A stretch of 64,000 nt of DNA from Apricaphanius iberus (taxonomy: Eukaryota; Chordata; Actinopteri; Cyprinodontiformes; Aphaniidae). The position numbers were made by a program, and so were the translations under genes. The notes under the pieces were generated by a model. That model was not told the origin of the DNA and made no database searches. It saw only the letters and a program-made list of their open reading frames with translations. Below, piece after piece: positions 51,111 to 64,000 of the stretch. The stretch's first letter is position 1. Each line of letters begins with the position of its first letter. Where the stretch lies: NCBI GenBank assembly GCA_028564705.1, contig JAPXFQ010002454.1:814001-878000 (forward strand), read 5' to 3'.

Positions 51111-54100
51111 AAGAAGAAACATGGACACAGTTACAGTAAATATACATTAGCTTATGTAAAAATGGCCCAGTCAAAGCACATTACTAAATCCTTTTGAGAA
51201 TGTGTAGTTAGACATAAAAAAATTGATCATCAGAAAAAAGTCTTTAAAAAAAAATCAAACTGAGTTTAATTTTTTTTTTCATAGAACATGTTTTTTTTTT
51301 TTTCTCTGTTAAAAGCCGATAGAAACATTACCCCCAAATACTTGCAGGTTTTAGGGTAATAGAATGCACTTCAACAAAGCATCTGGTCTGGGGGAATGTA
51401 TAGAAATGCAGATTTTGATTTTTATATAAAAAAACAAAACCAAACAGTTGTGTCCTGTTTCACAGTTATGCATTTTTTAGTGTGGGTCTGTGTGGCTGTA
51501 ACATGATGAAATATGAAAAAGTTCAAATGTTTCTGTTCTAGCTGCCATCTGTTACATATCACCAAAGCAGTTTCAACATGTCCTATATGAATCTACTTAA
51601 AGCCTTTTCCTCAGCCATCACAAAATGAGAGGGAAGATAAACCTTAGATGTGGCCTTATACAGACTCGTCCTCTGAGGTAGCATGAATCTGGCTTTTACC
51701 TGAAAGTAAAGGATCAAAAGTCAACACACAGCAGCCCTGATTTACTCCAAAGTTGTAATTAGAAAAACCTTTATCATTATAGTGCAAGCTGCTGTTTTAA
51801 ATTTGCATACATTTGACAAATGAACCATTATTCTGACAGCATATCATTTGTCTGGGCTATAATATTTTAATGAAACTAACTCTTTAGATTCCACTGAATA
51901 TCATGAGGAGAGTTTATTTGTACAGCAAAGCCTTTTAGGCCGATTTTTTTTGTTTGTCAAGGTCTCAGCTAAGTGCTCGCTTGTAGCTTGGCAACAGTTG
52001 CAACATTAAATTTTGCATACCAAACTGACTACAATTCTTAACAAATCGGTTCAAATGAGGACAGTACTGATAGATAAGGTCTTGCCAGGACATTTTTCAT
52101 ATGAATGACAGCACATTTGGTGCTAGAAAGTCTTTTTAGAGGACTTCGTAACACAACTGCAACAAGAAAGGACAAGGTCTTAAAGCTTTGGAGGATGTGT
52201 TTGGCGGTAATTATGTTTCAACAATTTTGATCAACACACTAAAACTTCAAGCCAGTGAGACCACATCTGTCTTATCTTATTTGAAGCAAATTTTCTCTCT
52301 CACTCAGAATAATCTTGTGGGTGCAGTGGTAGTTTGCCAAAAGTTGGCTGTAGCTAAATCTGTAGTTTCCCTATTAACGGCAGCAGATGTTACAAGCTGT
52401 GTTCTTGAATTGGGAAGTTTTTGTAACAGTTGCCAGCGCTCTGCTATCAGTCTGTACATGAAATGTAAAGCATGTGTGGTTACTTTCCACTGGAAAAGTC
52501 AGTAGAGTTGCTTTCACAAGGAAGCACGTAGGCTTATGCAAAAAAGCTAAGCTAAGGTAAATGAAAAACAGATCTATCTCTGGGGGCATGGAGCACAAAG
52601 TTTGTGTGCGCATGTGTGGGCGGAAGGCTGACGACCCTGTTGCCATTGTGTTTTCCAAGTAAAATGAGATGGATGCCTGTAATTAATTCTGCTGTGACCA
52701 TTAGCTGGAGAGTGTCGGGATTGATATTTTTTTAGGGCTACTTTATATAACAGTCTCGTATTGAATATGTTTATATAATCTTTAGTTAGTATTCAGAAAG
52801 TAAAAGTCTGTTTTTATTAGCTTGCATGATAGTAAAGAAATGTTTGTCAAGTATGGTTTATGGGGGAAAGCTTTTAAGTCGTAAAACTCTAGGCTAAGGT
52901 TATTGCACGTTGTAAAAGTGGGATGCGGAGATAAGGAACAGAGTAGAGAGTAGACAGTCATAAACAGACCGGATGGTTACAGCGATAACTCAGGAAACCT
53001 TGAGAATAAACGTTTGGTGTAATAAAATCTAGGGGGAGGAGAATAGACATGTGACTATGTGCTTTGTTCTTCTTTAATAAAAATGGTACACCCCTGTTCA
53101 GTTCAGTTCAGTTCAACTCAGTTCTGACTGTTCTCCGCCTGCAGGTGTGTATGAGTGTGAAACAGAAATTCTGTGTCTGTGCATCATTTCCATCTCTGTC
53201 TCTCAGCTCTGATTTTATTTTGAAAAACTCCCGCCGGGGTAAATGTTGGCGCCCCCTACACTCTCCGGAAGCGAGTGCCGATCGCATGGGAACGAGGAGC
53301 CAACAAGAGCCACCCCAAGCAGAATCAGCAGTGGGAGGTTAGAGCAGAGCTTTGCCTTGTGTCTGTCTCTGCATGTGACTTTCAGACTGTTAGGCTGTGA
53401 TATTTGAAGCATAGATTACTCAGGGAGTTTTGTGGCACAGCGAGTCTTTACAGAAGATAACTATACAGTGGATGGAGTAAATGAAAGGTGACTCTTCTAT
53501 ATATTATGTTTGTTTTTTAGTATTTATAAAAAACATAAAGTATATTTGTCCATTGTACTTGTATTTGGAGAAAGGACAGACTGGTACTATCCTGCTAGAC
53601 AATGCTGTCATGCAGAGGCAGTTGTAAACATGATGTCGTCCACCAAAGATACACAAACAGTCCTGAGGGGATTTTCTCTTGAAGAAATTTCAGCAACAGT
53701 TTGAATAAAACGTTCCTGCCGTGTCAAAAAGCAAAGCTCTCAACTGGCAGGTCCAGCTACGTTCCAGTCCTCATCTAAGGTCATGATATAAGGTCTAGGG
53801 TCATGACAGAATGAACTAGACACTGGATTCAATGGTTTCTGTAATGAGCTTGCTCCGTAGTCAGGGGAGCTTGAAGTAGAACCGCTGCTTCTATGAATCA
53901 GAATGAGTCTCCTCAGATGGCATGTGCAACTGATTAGGGCAAAATGAAATGATCAAAACATGCAATATTCAGTAATAATGGTGAATGCTATGGTAAATAT
54001 AATGCAATGTAAAAAATAATCCTTGGCTTTTATAGCAAACATGGGCCCCTAGAAAGAAATTAGTTTATCTAACCTCTTGAAAATGAGGTGAAGTTGATTA

Positions 54101-56011
54101 TTTCCATCTCAACAAGGTGTTAATTGTAAGATTTGCTGGTGATTGATGAAACAATAGGTTTAGTTTGTTTGCCTTGACAACCTTACCAGTTATTTCCATT
54201 TTAAAGCTTTTTATACTGCATTAAATAAGTAGTATGACCTATATTCTGAAGACACAAACACTTAAATAAGTATTGCAGTCTAAGCATTTTTAACAATATG
54301 CATATTGCAAACAGTTTTTGCAATAGTTATAAACTTGCATGAGAAACAACCAATTGGTAGAATCAAGAAATACTGCATGTCCCCGAGGAGACTCAGGATT
54401 TCTCCATGTTCTGTTTTTATTTATTGTACCTCCAAGCAAGGTCTATTAAATATTGCAATTTTTCAAAAGACATATTCACATATCGGTGTCTAAACATTTT
54501 TTAATTAAACTGTTGAAAATAGTGATATAACACAAAAAATAACATTGGTTTACTCATTCAGCATTTTGTCTCTTACCCCGTTTAGGTTAAAACACACCCC
54601 AAACAAAAAAAAAACAAACATCTTCAGTAAGATGCTTCTTGTTTCCATCTAGCAGTCTCTGACATCAGCCAGTTTGTCCACTTCTAACCTTCATCTTTGA
54701 GATGTTTGAGGAGTTTCCTGTCTTCATGGTGTTTCAAAACACATAACAGCATTTGTGAGATCAATATCTAGCCATTAACTCAGTCCAGGAATTTCAGTTC
54801 CTTAATTTTCAGCCAGTCATTTGATTTATTTTCATGTTTTGGGATTATTGTCATATAGCAGGGTTCGATTCTGCTTCAGGTTATTTTTTTTTCATTGGAA
54901 TTTAAACCCTAACCCTAGCATATTGTATGGTTAGCTTGCTTATAGCCAAATCCGGGCTTGTTAGAATTTGTTGTACATATTTTGAGGGGAAGAAAAACAA
55001 ATCTACAAAATAAATGTTTTGGGATCCTTTTGACATCCTACATCAGACTCAGACTCTTTCAGTCTCAACATAGTGATCAATCAAAAACTCAGGGGCACAC
55101 CAAACTGAAATATGAGGTTTAAAGATGTCAATCTTTCCTGGGTATACTTAGTAATATACAGAGTGGTTTCACATCAGTTGATCTGTATAACTTTAGCCAT
55201 TTTGACCAGGAATAGATGTTTAAATTGCATTTAATAGAATGCTTTAAAAAGTATTTTTCTTAGATTTTGTTTATTCATATTAATAAAAATTGTAAGTATT
55301 GTTTAAACTGATATTCAACTTCATTGAAAAAAAAAAAAAACACAATCTGCCAGTGTGTGTCCTTAATGTTTTTCATAACTATCCTTTCACCAAGGGAATG
55401 CCTTTAGGGACCTCCAGTGTGAGCTGGAGTGTCCTGCTGGGTTAGGGGTGTCTGATATTTTCCTCCTGGAAATGTTACCTCCACAACTCTATCTTACAGG
55501 AAGGATGGACATTTTTTTTTCTTCTATTTGGGTCGTTTCAGTTGCTTTTATTTTATAAAATAAACTAAACATTATGTATAACAAAACAGTTCAGATGGAT
55601 AAAAAAGGACGAGAAGCAAATTTTGACTTTCTATAACTCATTCCTGTCAGACAAAAACCTTGCATCTCCAAAATTTCAACTTTTATGGGAAATGAGGAAA
55701 AAAGTATTTTTTTTTAAATGTAAATTTCAAACAGTTCAAACACATGCTGTTATTTTTTCTATGAATAATTATCAACTCAGCTACAGACGGATGTGAAGGA
55801 AAATGGAGAATCCACTTACATTTTGGATTCTGTTGTACACATCTTCAAGCTTCAGGTTTTCCCTATTCTGTACCTGACACTGTCCCTGTGACAATATTTC
55901 TATCGTGCACATGCTGGGCGGTCAAGATGCATTCAAACATTGAAAATTGAAAAAACGCGTACTCACCAGAAGAGCTTGGGCTATCAAACAACACCTCAAA
56001 AACACCAAAAC
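51111..56011 (+). other. man1c1: man1c1 intron 1, unassigned
   Basis: AT-rich DNA with poly-T and poly-A runs (about 51269-51303, 55326-55340). A short GTTCA tandem array is listed separately. ORFs up to 105 codons (52188-52505) show no known domain. Confidence 0.45.
53095..53125. repeat. (GTTCA)n short tandem repeat
   Basis: Four to five imperfect GTTCA units (GTTCAGTTCAGTTCAGTTCA, then ACTCAGTTC). Confidence 0.85.
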
Positions 56012-56230
56012 TAGGGCTGGGTATCGATTCAAATTTCACCATGGGAAACTGTATTAACCCTTTCAGACACAAAAACTTAAAATGGCCGTCTGGACTTTGC
56101 CTTCCTATTTCAGCTTTAAAAAGGGCAAACTATTCTAAAAAATAAAGTAGATTTTTGAACTTGTGAATCGATTAGATTTCTACAAGAATTGGTTCAGAAT
56201 TGATTTTTCGATTATTTCAACACAGCTCTA
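56012..56230. mobile_element. hAT-like MITE with exact 8-bp target duplication
   Basis: 219 bp starting TAGGGCTG and ending ACAGCTCTA, flanked on both sides by ACCAAAAC (56004-56011 and 56231-56238). The interior has GGGTATCGATTCAAA and TTTTTCGATTATTTC words common in fish hAT-type elements. No ORF of its own. The 69-codon minus-strand ORF at 55863-56072 runs across its left boundary and is chance. Confidence 0.8.
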
Positions 56231-56238
56231 ACCAAAAC

Positions 56239-57799
56239 AAAACTGCTTCACATAGACTGCATCAAACAAACAGAGCGAATTAGGTTGTTGCCATTGTTTC
56301 ACCATGGTTGTTGTATCTTATACGCCTGTAAAATAATGGCTGCTGCTGACTTTGATTACCATTAATTCAAAACATCAAACTAAACTGCTCCGATGTAGTT
56401 TAACTGACAGTTATTTGCTTTTTCCATTAGGCATCAGATGTAAAATTCTGGAAAATTGTGCAAAATTACAAAAACTGCTGATAGTAAAAACCATTATCTG
56501 CCCCCTCTAAATTAAATAATTTATTACGCTCGCTGTGATTGATTTTCACAGGAGTGGTTTTTATTTTTATGCACACTAAGTTGTTTTGTGACAAGTGACC
56601 TAAAAAAAAAAAAACTTCACGCAGACTTTTAAAGGTTCTAAATCCTTTATCTACAGGGACAAATCACTACAGGGACTATAGGAACTTCCAACATCTCATC
56701 ATTTGGAGTTGAGCTAACAAGGAAATGTGGGACTTTCTTTTCATGCCATTTCTGATGAGTTTGTTTTTCAACTAAATAAATAAACTGGGAGATGACGAGG
56801 ATTCATGCCTCGTCGCCTCTTGGAAAGTGTGAGGTTTTAGGGTTATCTTGGAAGACGTGTGTGCAGCGATTCATCTACCCCTCCCTGTGTGCTAAACTCA
56901 TTTGTTCACTGCTTGAATTAATAATTTATGGCAAGTGTGAACTATTGAGTGTCTCTGCTTTCTGGTTGTGGGGCCCGTCTTCACTTTCCTCCTCCAGCCT
57001 TTTTGGTTTTATTACAAGTCTCCTTGCGCTCTACTTCAGATGAATCCCCCCCATTGTCCTCTCTCTGTCTTTGTCTCTTCTGTTCTTTTATGTATTTTTT
57101 TCTTTTGCAGTTTCTATGACTGCCTCCTTGTTCATCTGCATGTTTCTTCTGTTATCTGCCTGTTAATACAGAGCTACGTCATGTCTGCCTGACTGTCAGT
57201 ATCGTGCCCAGTGAAACAGATGGACCAGCTGGCAAACACTGCTCATGTTGGTATATTCTGTTAACATTACTGGTTAAAGAGTATGCTGATTACATTCCTG
57301 CTACGACATTGGTGTAAACTGTGATAATACAGTCTCTGTCAAAAATGCTTAATGTAACAGAGTGTTTAAATTATAGGATGGATCAGCATGTCTCCATGAT
57401 TGGGGAGAATAGCTCCAGTGGTATTTGATGGTAAAAGCAGCTAATTACACCATACTTTTCATTCATTTTGTTTTAGTAAATATCTCTCTTACTTAAGGTG
57501 CATGATTCTTTAAGTATGAAGGTGTAGTTCAGCTTTTCAGTGTTCCTATGCATAAAAAAATCTGGGATTTTATTCAGCTCTTTATTTAACCTTTTATTTA
57601 ACCCCTTTTTAACCCTTTTTCCAGGTCTCCTATGTAATTTTCTGAAGGACAAAAATCTTAACACTGCTTAATGAATACTGTCAGAAACTCCAGTCCATAG
57701 GGAGCTGTTTCCCTTAAGTAACATATGTCTCTGGTCCAACCCACCTGAATCAGAGGGCTGAATTATCTCCTTAGCAGGTTTTTTTTATTATCATACAGC
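56239..57799 (+). other. man1c1: man1c1 intron 1, unassigned
   Basis: AT-rich. At 57570-57622 an imperfect TTATTTAACC tandem stretch. No gene. Confidence 0.5.
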
Positions 57800-59290
57800 T
57801 AGGTCTGCCACAAGAGATTATTTTAATTATTAAACAATCACAGATTATTTGGCCGATTAGTCCACTAATCGGATCACGTTTAAATTGTATCTTATCGCGG
57901 CAGCATGCAGTTGGTCTAATATAGCTAACATTTGCTTCCAGCTTAAAGTGTCATCTCTGTGTTATGTGCTACCTAAAATCCTGACTATTAAGATGATAGG
58001 TCATTCAATATGTATTCACTAATTATATGAGTAGAATATTATTGTTACAGCAGACACCTGACGTGCTAAGGGTAATAAAATTACCAAAAAGGGTAACTTC
58101 GGTCTTTAGTTTTTTTGTTTAATAGATAAACTCTCACTTTGCTCAGCCTTTTAATGGTTTTTGTGTCCATGTGACCAACGGGATATTGGGACCTGCCATA
58201 CACAGAAACAAATAATCCAACTATGTAAATGTTATAAAAGGTTTGTTGGGACATCTGTGCTTTGATGTCCTGTTAACAGCTGCAGCACTTTACCGTCTGT
58301 TCAGTCTATGAACAGATCAGAACAGGCTTCTAAGATGCAGAGGACATCACTTGTGAGAATCTGGACATTTTTATCAATCTGTAAATCCACCCTGGATGTA
58401 GGGTACAATCCTGCAGTTGCAATGGCCGAACGGGCGCCACCATATGTCAAATCATTACTGGAAGTCTCGAGAGGAAGTTATCTAAACACTGATAATCACT
58501 AATTGTAATGTTAACTTTTTATTGATATAACTGCTCCCAAATGTTGAAATGGATGGATAAGATTAGGTTTAGGCAATGCTCTCAGAATGTGCGGATAAGT
58601 AATAAATCAATCAATCAAGCTAGCCGAGCAGAGACAGGAAACGCATGACCTTGCCTTTTAATTTATACAATTCGGTATGGATTACAGATGTAGATTTATA
58701 TATAAAATTAATATCCCACTCCTCTAGCAAAAAGGCTCTCAAAATGATCAATATTTGTGAATATTTGCATGTTGTTGTATTATTAACTCCCCTGACTGTA
58801 TGTTCTTGTAACTGTAGTTCGGTACAATTCGGTATGCATGCCAAATAAGCAATACATACATTACATGAAGAAGAAACATCTGCTTGGGCTTCTATTTGCT
58901 TTACGGGGGTTTCCACTTTGGGAACTTCCGACGTAGATTGGATATATGGCGGCGTCCTTGTTGGCCAGTGTAACTGCAGTTGGGTCCCTCTCCCCCGGAT
59001 AACCTCGATAGAAGGTAAACAGCTGACATGTCCACGAGAAGGAGGACATCACCCTACTGTTTATCCTAATGTCAACAGCTAATAAGCGAATTATCTTACA
59101 GAGGAGACTGTCCGTGTACGTTGTCAGTCACAACAGGCTTCCGTTTATGATGCTCAAGCACCACTGTTGTACCGCTATGGAAAGCAGCTTCTTCCTTGTG
59201 AATTTTGCAATATACATGGTTCGCTTTATATTTAAAAAAATGCCCCAGAACTTTAGATTTCCATTGTCGGCTCGCCGTAATACTGCTGTT
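57800..59290. mobile_element. Dispersed hAT-like non-autonomous element, copy 2
   Basis: Homologous to 120-1120 in the same orientation. Shared landmarks in order: GATTAGTCCACTAATCGGAT, CTACCTAAAATCCTGACTAT, ACACCTGACGTG, TTTGATGTCCTGTTAAC, AACAGATCAGAACAGGCTTC, GAGAATCTGGACATTTTTAT, then after a gap GGCTTCCGTTTATGATGCTC and GGAAAGCAGCTTCTTCCTTG. This copy is about 0.5 kb longer; the extra DNA is mostly at 58380-58900 and is probably a separate insertion. Confidence 0.65.
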
Positions 59291-61589
59291 TGGCCTTTTC
59301 TGGTGATACCATGGCTGACCCCAATTGTCAGTACTGTTCATGCGCATCAGAGCCAAAAAGGCAGACAGCAGTGAGATTTACAGCGACAGCTTTGAGAGAA
59401 AAACAAAGCTTAAATAAAAAGATATACATGAGAATGTCGATTACTACATTTTTCGTCAATAATATGCAGTTTGAGACTCTTTGAGATAGATATGCACAGA
59501 AGGGTCCAAATCTCTTTCTCTTTTTACTCCAGCTTTTTAAAACACTATTATAGGAAAAGACTGAAATGTGTCAAATTCCCAGTAGGGGGTTGTGCAACAC
59601 AACGGCATAAAAAACAGGACTAGCAATAACTTTTTCAAAACCAATACTCTTAACATTAAACTTTTTTTCCTCCTGAATAAATGTCCTCGAATTGAAGGTT
59701 GGATTTTTCTGTTTTGTTTTCAGTTGTTCATTATGTTACTGCAGTTTTATTTGCAAGCTCTTTCCCAGAGGTGAAATGCTTGTGGCGGGTGATGTACCTA
59801 TGAACAGACAGAGCTCTAAACTTGGATAAACAAGGAGGAGTTGTGGTGTTGCAAGGAATAGCCAACAGATTCTCAAAACAAAACAGAGGATTTTTTTACC
59901 ATCTAAACTCAACTCAAGCTTTCCATAGCATTTTAAACAATGTTTTGTTGTTACTGTTTTTTTTACAGCTTATTGCAATTGCATTTTTGAAGAGAATTCA
60001 TGTTGCAACACAATTAAACTCATTTTATGTGCAGCATTGCAAAACCGTTACATACCCAGCCTGTGAAAATATGATGCAAAAGCAATGTGGAATGAATATG
60101 CCCATTATAACGTCTTTTTGGACCTGTGTCGATACATGTTTTGCAATGAAGTGGCTATGGAGTCTAGATTAGTTTAGCTTTCTAGACGGCTGTTTCTACA
60201 ATGCTCAATACGTTTTGTGGACAATTCTTAAATTTTTTATAGAGAAAAAACCCCATCTGTTCTTATTGCAGATTGTTCTTTTGCATTGTGCTCTGTTCTT
60301 TCTAACCCACTTGAGCCTTTGTCTTTTCTTTTTTTTTACTTATGGGATATAACATATGCCTCCTACATATAGTCCTTTAAACAACTTTTCCTTCTGTTTA
60401 TATTTTTAGAGTTTCTGAAGCTGTTGGTTCATGTATTGTTTTTTTTATAAACCCCTTATTCTGACTAAACCTAGCAGCTTTTAAACATGCTTTGGTGCTT
60501 GCTAATCAAAGAGAAAAAATTTGATCCTCCCATCCTCTTAAATTTCATTCTATTTCCAACCTCCTTCCAATGTTCTTTTATAAAAGTTGCTTTTATCTGG
60601 TTGCAAACGTTTAAGAAAAGCTGTATTTATTGAAAGTATCAGATCAATGAAGATGCTGTGTTAAGATTTCTTTTATGATCTCTTTTTAGCTGTTGACTCT
60701 TGGAGTTTAGCAATCTTAGTACTTTTAGACTCAAGTGCTACCCTTGGTATCATCTCATCATACCTGAAATATTGTGTGGGTACTAAAGAAGATGTTCTGC
60801 AGTGGTTCAAGTCTACATGTAATCTCAGGACGAGAGGGACTGAAGTATTCTCTCGCACATGGCAATGGTTAAATGGATAGTGAGACTAAAAAACAAGAAT
60901 GAACTGCGATTGACTTGAAATGTTTTTCTTTCTTCCTAAAATCGAGTGTTATCTGTATAATTATGAATTATATGTCGTTATAAAATATAGAAATACAAAT
61001 GTTTTATACATCTCAGAGTTTGGCTTGTATGTCTTAATTTCCGTTTAATGTGATTGGTAAAAGGAGTCTATCGTATTTACCTAAGTTTTTGTTGGTCATG
61101 TTAGTTGTGTTTTTTTGTTAGTAAATATCTTTAAATATATATTAGTAAATTTTTATTCAAGGAGTAGCTTTAGGTGACTTTTCTCTTAGACCTTGGATCA
61201 TGCGTCCTTATCTGTGATGGAAAGACGTTAGTGTTAGGACAGTGATGAACTGGTCTTTCTAACATAAAAAATTTAGTTCTATTCAGATTGATAATTCATG
61301 TTGTTTATGTGAGGAGACTAGGGTGTGTGCCATGTTTCATTTTTTGGACATGAAATAGATTCAGCATGGGATAATGGAGACAGTGGGATATTTAACCGAT
61401 TCGGAGAAGCTGTGTCAGCGGTATGGTCATTTATTTTCATTGGGTCAAAAGGGTTGGGAAAATATATAAAGTATATATTGGAAAATATTTCACAAAGGTA
61501 TAACAGCAATATTGATAGTTGATTGGGTGGGGGATGGGCTGTGTAAGTTTTTTTTGTGTGCTGAAAGTTTAACTGATTGTGTATGATTT
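59291..61589 (+). other. man1c1: man1c1 intron 1, unassigned
   Basis: AT-rich, no features recognised. The 116-codon ORF at 59822-60172 has no known domain. Confidence 0.45.
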
Positions 61590-61715
61590 TGTTTTAAATG
61601 TGCTTTGTTTATGATTAAAAAAAAATCTGCTCATAATTTGGATTTTTACTATGTAAGGCACTTTGTGCTGATTTTATTATGAAAAGTGCTCTACATATAA
61701 AATTTGATTTCATAA
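61590..61715 (+). mobile_element. LINE/SINE 3' tail fragment (plus)
   Basis: TGTAAGGCACTTTGTGCTGA then GAAAAGTGCTCTACATATAA and AATTTGATTT is a decayed version of the tail shared by several fish LINEs and SINEs (GCACTTTGTG...GTGCTATATAAATAAAGTTTGATT). Short and degraded. Confidence 0.5.
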
Positions 61716-61755
61716 CGGGCAAAGTTTTTATCTTTTTTTTTATGTTCTACTTTGA

Positions 61756-61870
61756 CAGATATAGATATACTTTATTAATCCCAGAGGGAATTTCTTGCAT
61801 TGCAGTGCTCTTAAAAACCATTAAGGTACAGTATGAGAAAGAATCGACACAGGCAAGCATTGTGTCGGAG
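61756..61870 (-). mobile_element. LINE 3' end, reverse orientation
   Basis: AGATATAGATATACTTTATT then AATCCCAGAGGGAATTTCTTG is the reverse-complement terminus (ACTTTATTGATCCC..GGGAAATT) of another abundant fish LINE group. Only the terminal ~100 bp remains. Confidence 0.6.
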
Positions 61871-64000
61871 TGTGGATTCCTTAAGAACATCTAAACCCCT
61901 GTGAGAAGTCTTTTGTCCGAGACATAAATGCATAATATGTCAATAAGCTCTGCAGCAATCCAACTATTTGATTACGCACAAATGTGTGATCATTTCAGTT
62001 CCATGCAGAGCAGGAAAAACTTGAGATTGTGCGTTTATTCAGGTCACAGCAGGTATTTGTTTTTTAATTGCAGTTGTTTAATTTCTATTTTTATACATAG
62101 TTCTTTGTTCGGCATGTTTGGATTGAATGTTATTTAAAATGAATAAAAGATAAATAATATTGAATATGATTTTTACAAATTGATAACATTGGATTATGAC
62201 CAGGTTTTTTGTGACCATGTCGGTCAAAAATGAGAAACAACACGTCTAGCTTGACATCTGGAATATGTATATAGATATTTTATATATGCCTCTACATAAA
62301 TGACCTATAATAATTACTAACATTGTAGCTGTATCTAAAGTAAAACGGATCGTTGCTGGTAAAACAGCGCACTTTCATTTTTATTTGTAGCAGCTGCTTC
62401 TGGCAGTATTTTTTTTTTCCTGTTCATTTCTACGCCTCAAACATGAGAGAGGTTGTCAAGCTTTAGCATTCTCAGCTGTAGGTTCATAAATGTAACCTCC
62501 AGCTCTCATCCTGTCCCAACATGTAGGATGCTGCAGCGTGTGGAGCTGGCTGCTGATTAATAAGTACTTTGACTCCCACGCTATGAAATAGAAACTAAAC
62601 GTCACTAGATAAAAACCCATACAAGCTGAAGCCCACATCGAGGATTTGTTGCTAGGCACTTTGCAGACCGTCTTTATTTTCTTAATCAATATGGGTATAC
62701 ACCTAACATTATACCCTATTCACTTGAGGCTGGAGTGTAATATTAGCCATCCTTTATGAACCTGCTTGAGTAGTTGCACTCTTAATTCAACGCAACAGGG
62801 TGTCCAAGCAATTTCAGTGAATGGGAAAAGGTCAAGTGTTTATGAGGTATTCCCGCATCCTTGAGGGATCACACAAATTCAGACATATTCCCAAAGACTG
62901 CCTTAATGCATCAAAGCCTATTATCTGTTGGGGTTAGGACTGTGCTGGAAGTCAAAAGGTACCGATCTCAATTATTTGCCTTTATTAGCTTCTTTTTGTT
63001 TTAACTTTAATTGTACACAGTCAGCTCTAAAGAGTTAATTCTGCCAAACTATTAAAAAGCTTAAAGAATAATCGGTAAAGTTACAACAGATAGAAAAAGT
63101 GAAAAACTGGAAAATAGTTTTCATTTTTCAAAGCTGATCTTTTTCTCCTATTAAAACAAAATAACGATTATGTCATCACGGTCCTCTGCCCATACCGCTT
63201 TTATGGAATACCATAAAAATCTAAAGGAAAATAAAGGTGATCGCTCCAAGCTTAAAAACAATAAATGTGGGTATTATGTAGGCAAGTTGCTGATTATTAG
63301 TCCAGCCATTACTCTTGGTCTAATGCAACACAAATAACAGCCAAACACCCAAAACCAGCCGCACAAATTTGTGCACAACCAAACCAGCAGCTGACACCTC
63401 AGGAGATGGGACTGAGCGACGGTCCATGCACGGATATCAAATCCAAACCACATTTGGTATAAATCTTTTTGACTATTTAGGTGAGAGAAAACCTGCACAT
63501 ACATTTACCAGAAAGCACATTCCGAAAACATATTGATAACTAAGACAACGATGCCTTGTGGAGGATAAAAGTGGCACAAGCACCGAATGACTTGCTATTT
63601 GATGACTGATGATCGGGACATGAAGACACACTTGTCTTGAATTTAAGTCCACTGAAGAAAAGAATCCAGGACTGCTGTTCCTTTAGTGTCTTAGTCGTCC
63701 ATTGGGTTATCAGGTGTTGCCTCATAGATCTTGTAACACAGGCTGTTACCTCAAGGAGGGCCTAGAGGGTCCAGATGGTTCCCATCTGTTATGTAGATCA
63801 AAGATAAAAATCCTACCAAAGGTGCTGATATGCCCATATTACTCCCTATATCAATCAAAAGGCAGAACAACAGTTTAAACGTGTTCCTTTGTGTTTAGCA
63901 AATCTTCTAAACTAATCTTTTCAGCCTACAACGAACCTATGTGTCTGTATCTTGCAATATGTGGAAAAACAAAATTTTCCCTATTCTGTGGTGGTTTCTT
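61871..64000 (+). other. man1c1: man1c1 intron 1, right end of window
   Basis: No exon recognised. 62450-62660 and 62760-62930 are more complex and less AT-rich than their surroundings (e.g. GGCTGCTGATTAATAAGTAC) and are weak candidates for conserved non-coding elements. Confidence 0.4.

Noticed and set aside
52188..52658. ORFs of 105 (plus) and 94 (minus) codons overlapping each other
   Set aside because: No domain and mutual overlap; treated as chance.
59822..60172. 116-codon plus-strand ORF with a hydrophobic stretch
   Set aside because: No family resemblance; AT-rich intronic DNA readily gives such hydrophobic frames.

Overview
This window is vertebrate nuclear DNA and almost certainly from a ray-finned (teleost) fish. 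It contains split genes with GT-AG introns, has AT-rich non-coding DNA, and carries many eroded fish-type transposons: Tc1/mariner, hAT-like, L2-like LINE, tRNA-headed SINE and Ty3/gypsy. There is no operon, CRISPR array or other prokaryotic feature. Most translated frames of 60-140 codons are chance ORFs.

Layout. (1) Positions 2806-16401, plus strand: the last nine coding exons of slc9a1 (Na+/H+ exchanger NHE1). They encode 452 residues, from the late transmembrane helices to the stop codon; the first part of the gene lies to the left of the window. The final intron (10456-16117) is 5.7 kb and full of transposon remnants, including a hAT-like element with an exact 8-bp target duplication nested inside a Tc1 relic. 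(2) 16402-34480: 3' UTR and about 17 kb of intergenic DNA with further Tc1 relics, inverted-repeat elements and an interrupted SINE. No gene was recognised here. (3) 34480-36003: a CpG-rich promoter/leader and the first coding exon of man1c1 (Golgi alpha-1,2-mannosidase IC), plus strand, with cytosolic tail, signal anchor and stem. The GH47 catalytic domain is not in the window. (4) 36004-64000: the start of man1c1 intron 1, at least 28 kb long. It holds an internally deleted gypsy retrotransposon broken by a hAT-like element, a LINE fragment inside a terminal-inverted-repeat element, several other inverted-repeat elements, and one stretch (about 47940-48275) that looks like a conserved regulatory element.

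The two genes are arranged head to tail and do not act in one pathway: NHE1 exports protons at the plasma membrane, while MAN1C1 trims N-glycans in the Golgi. Two homologous copies of one ~1 kb dispersed element lie near the two ends of the window in the same orientation.

I found no convincing new biological system. The most checkable points are the transposon nesting, the C-terminal regulatory motifs of the fish NHE1, and the candidate regulatory element in man1c1 intron 1. Repeat families were assigned by eye against remembered consensus sequences, so family names are less certain than the structural facts (inverted repeats, target duplications, reading frames).
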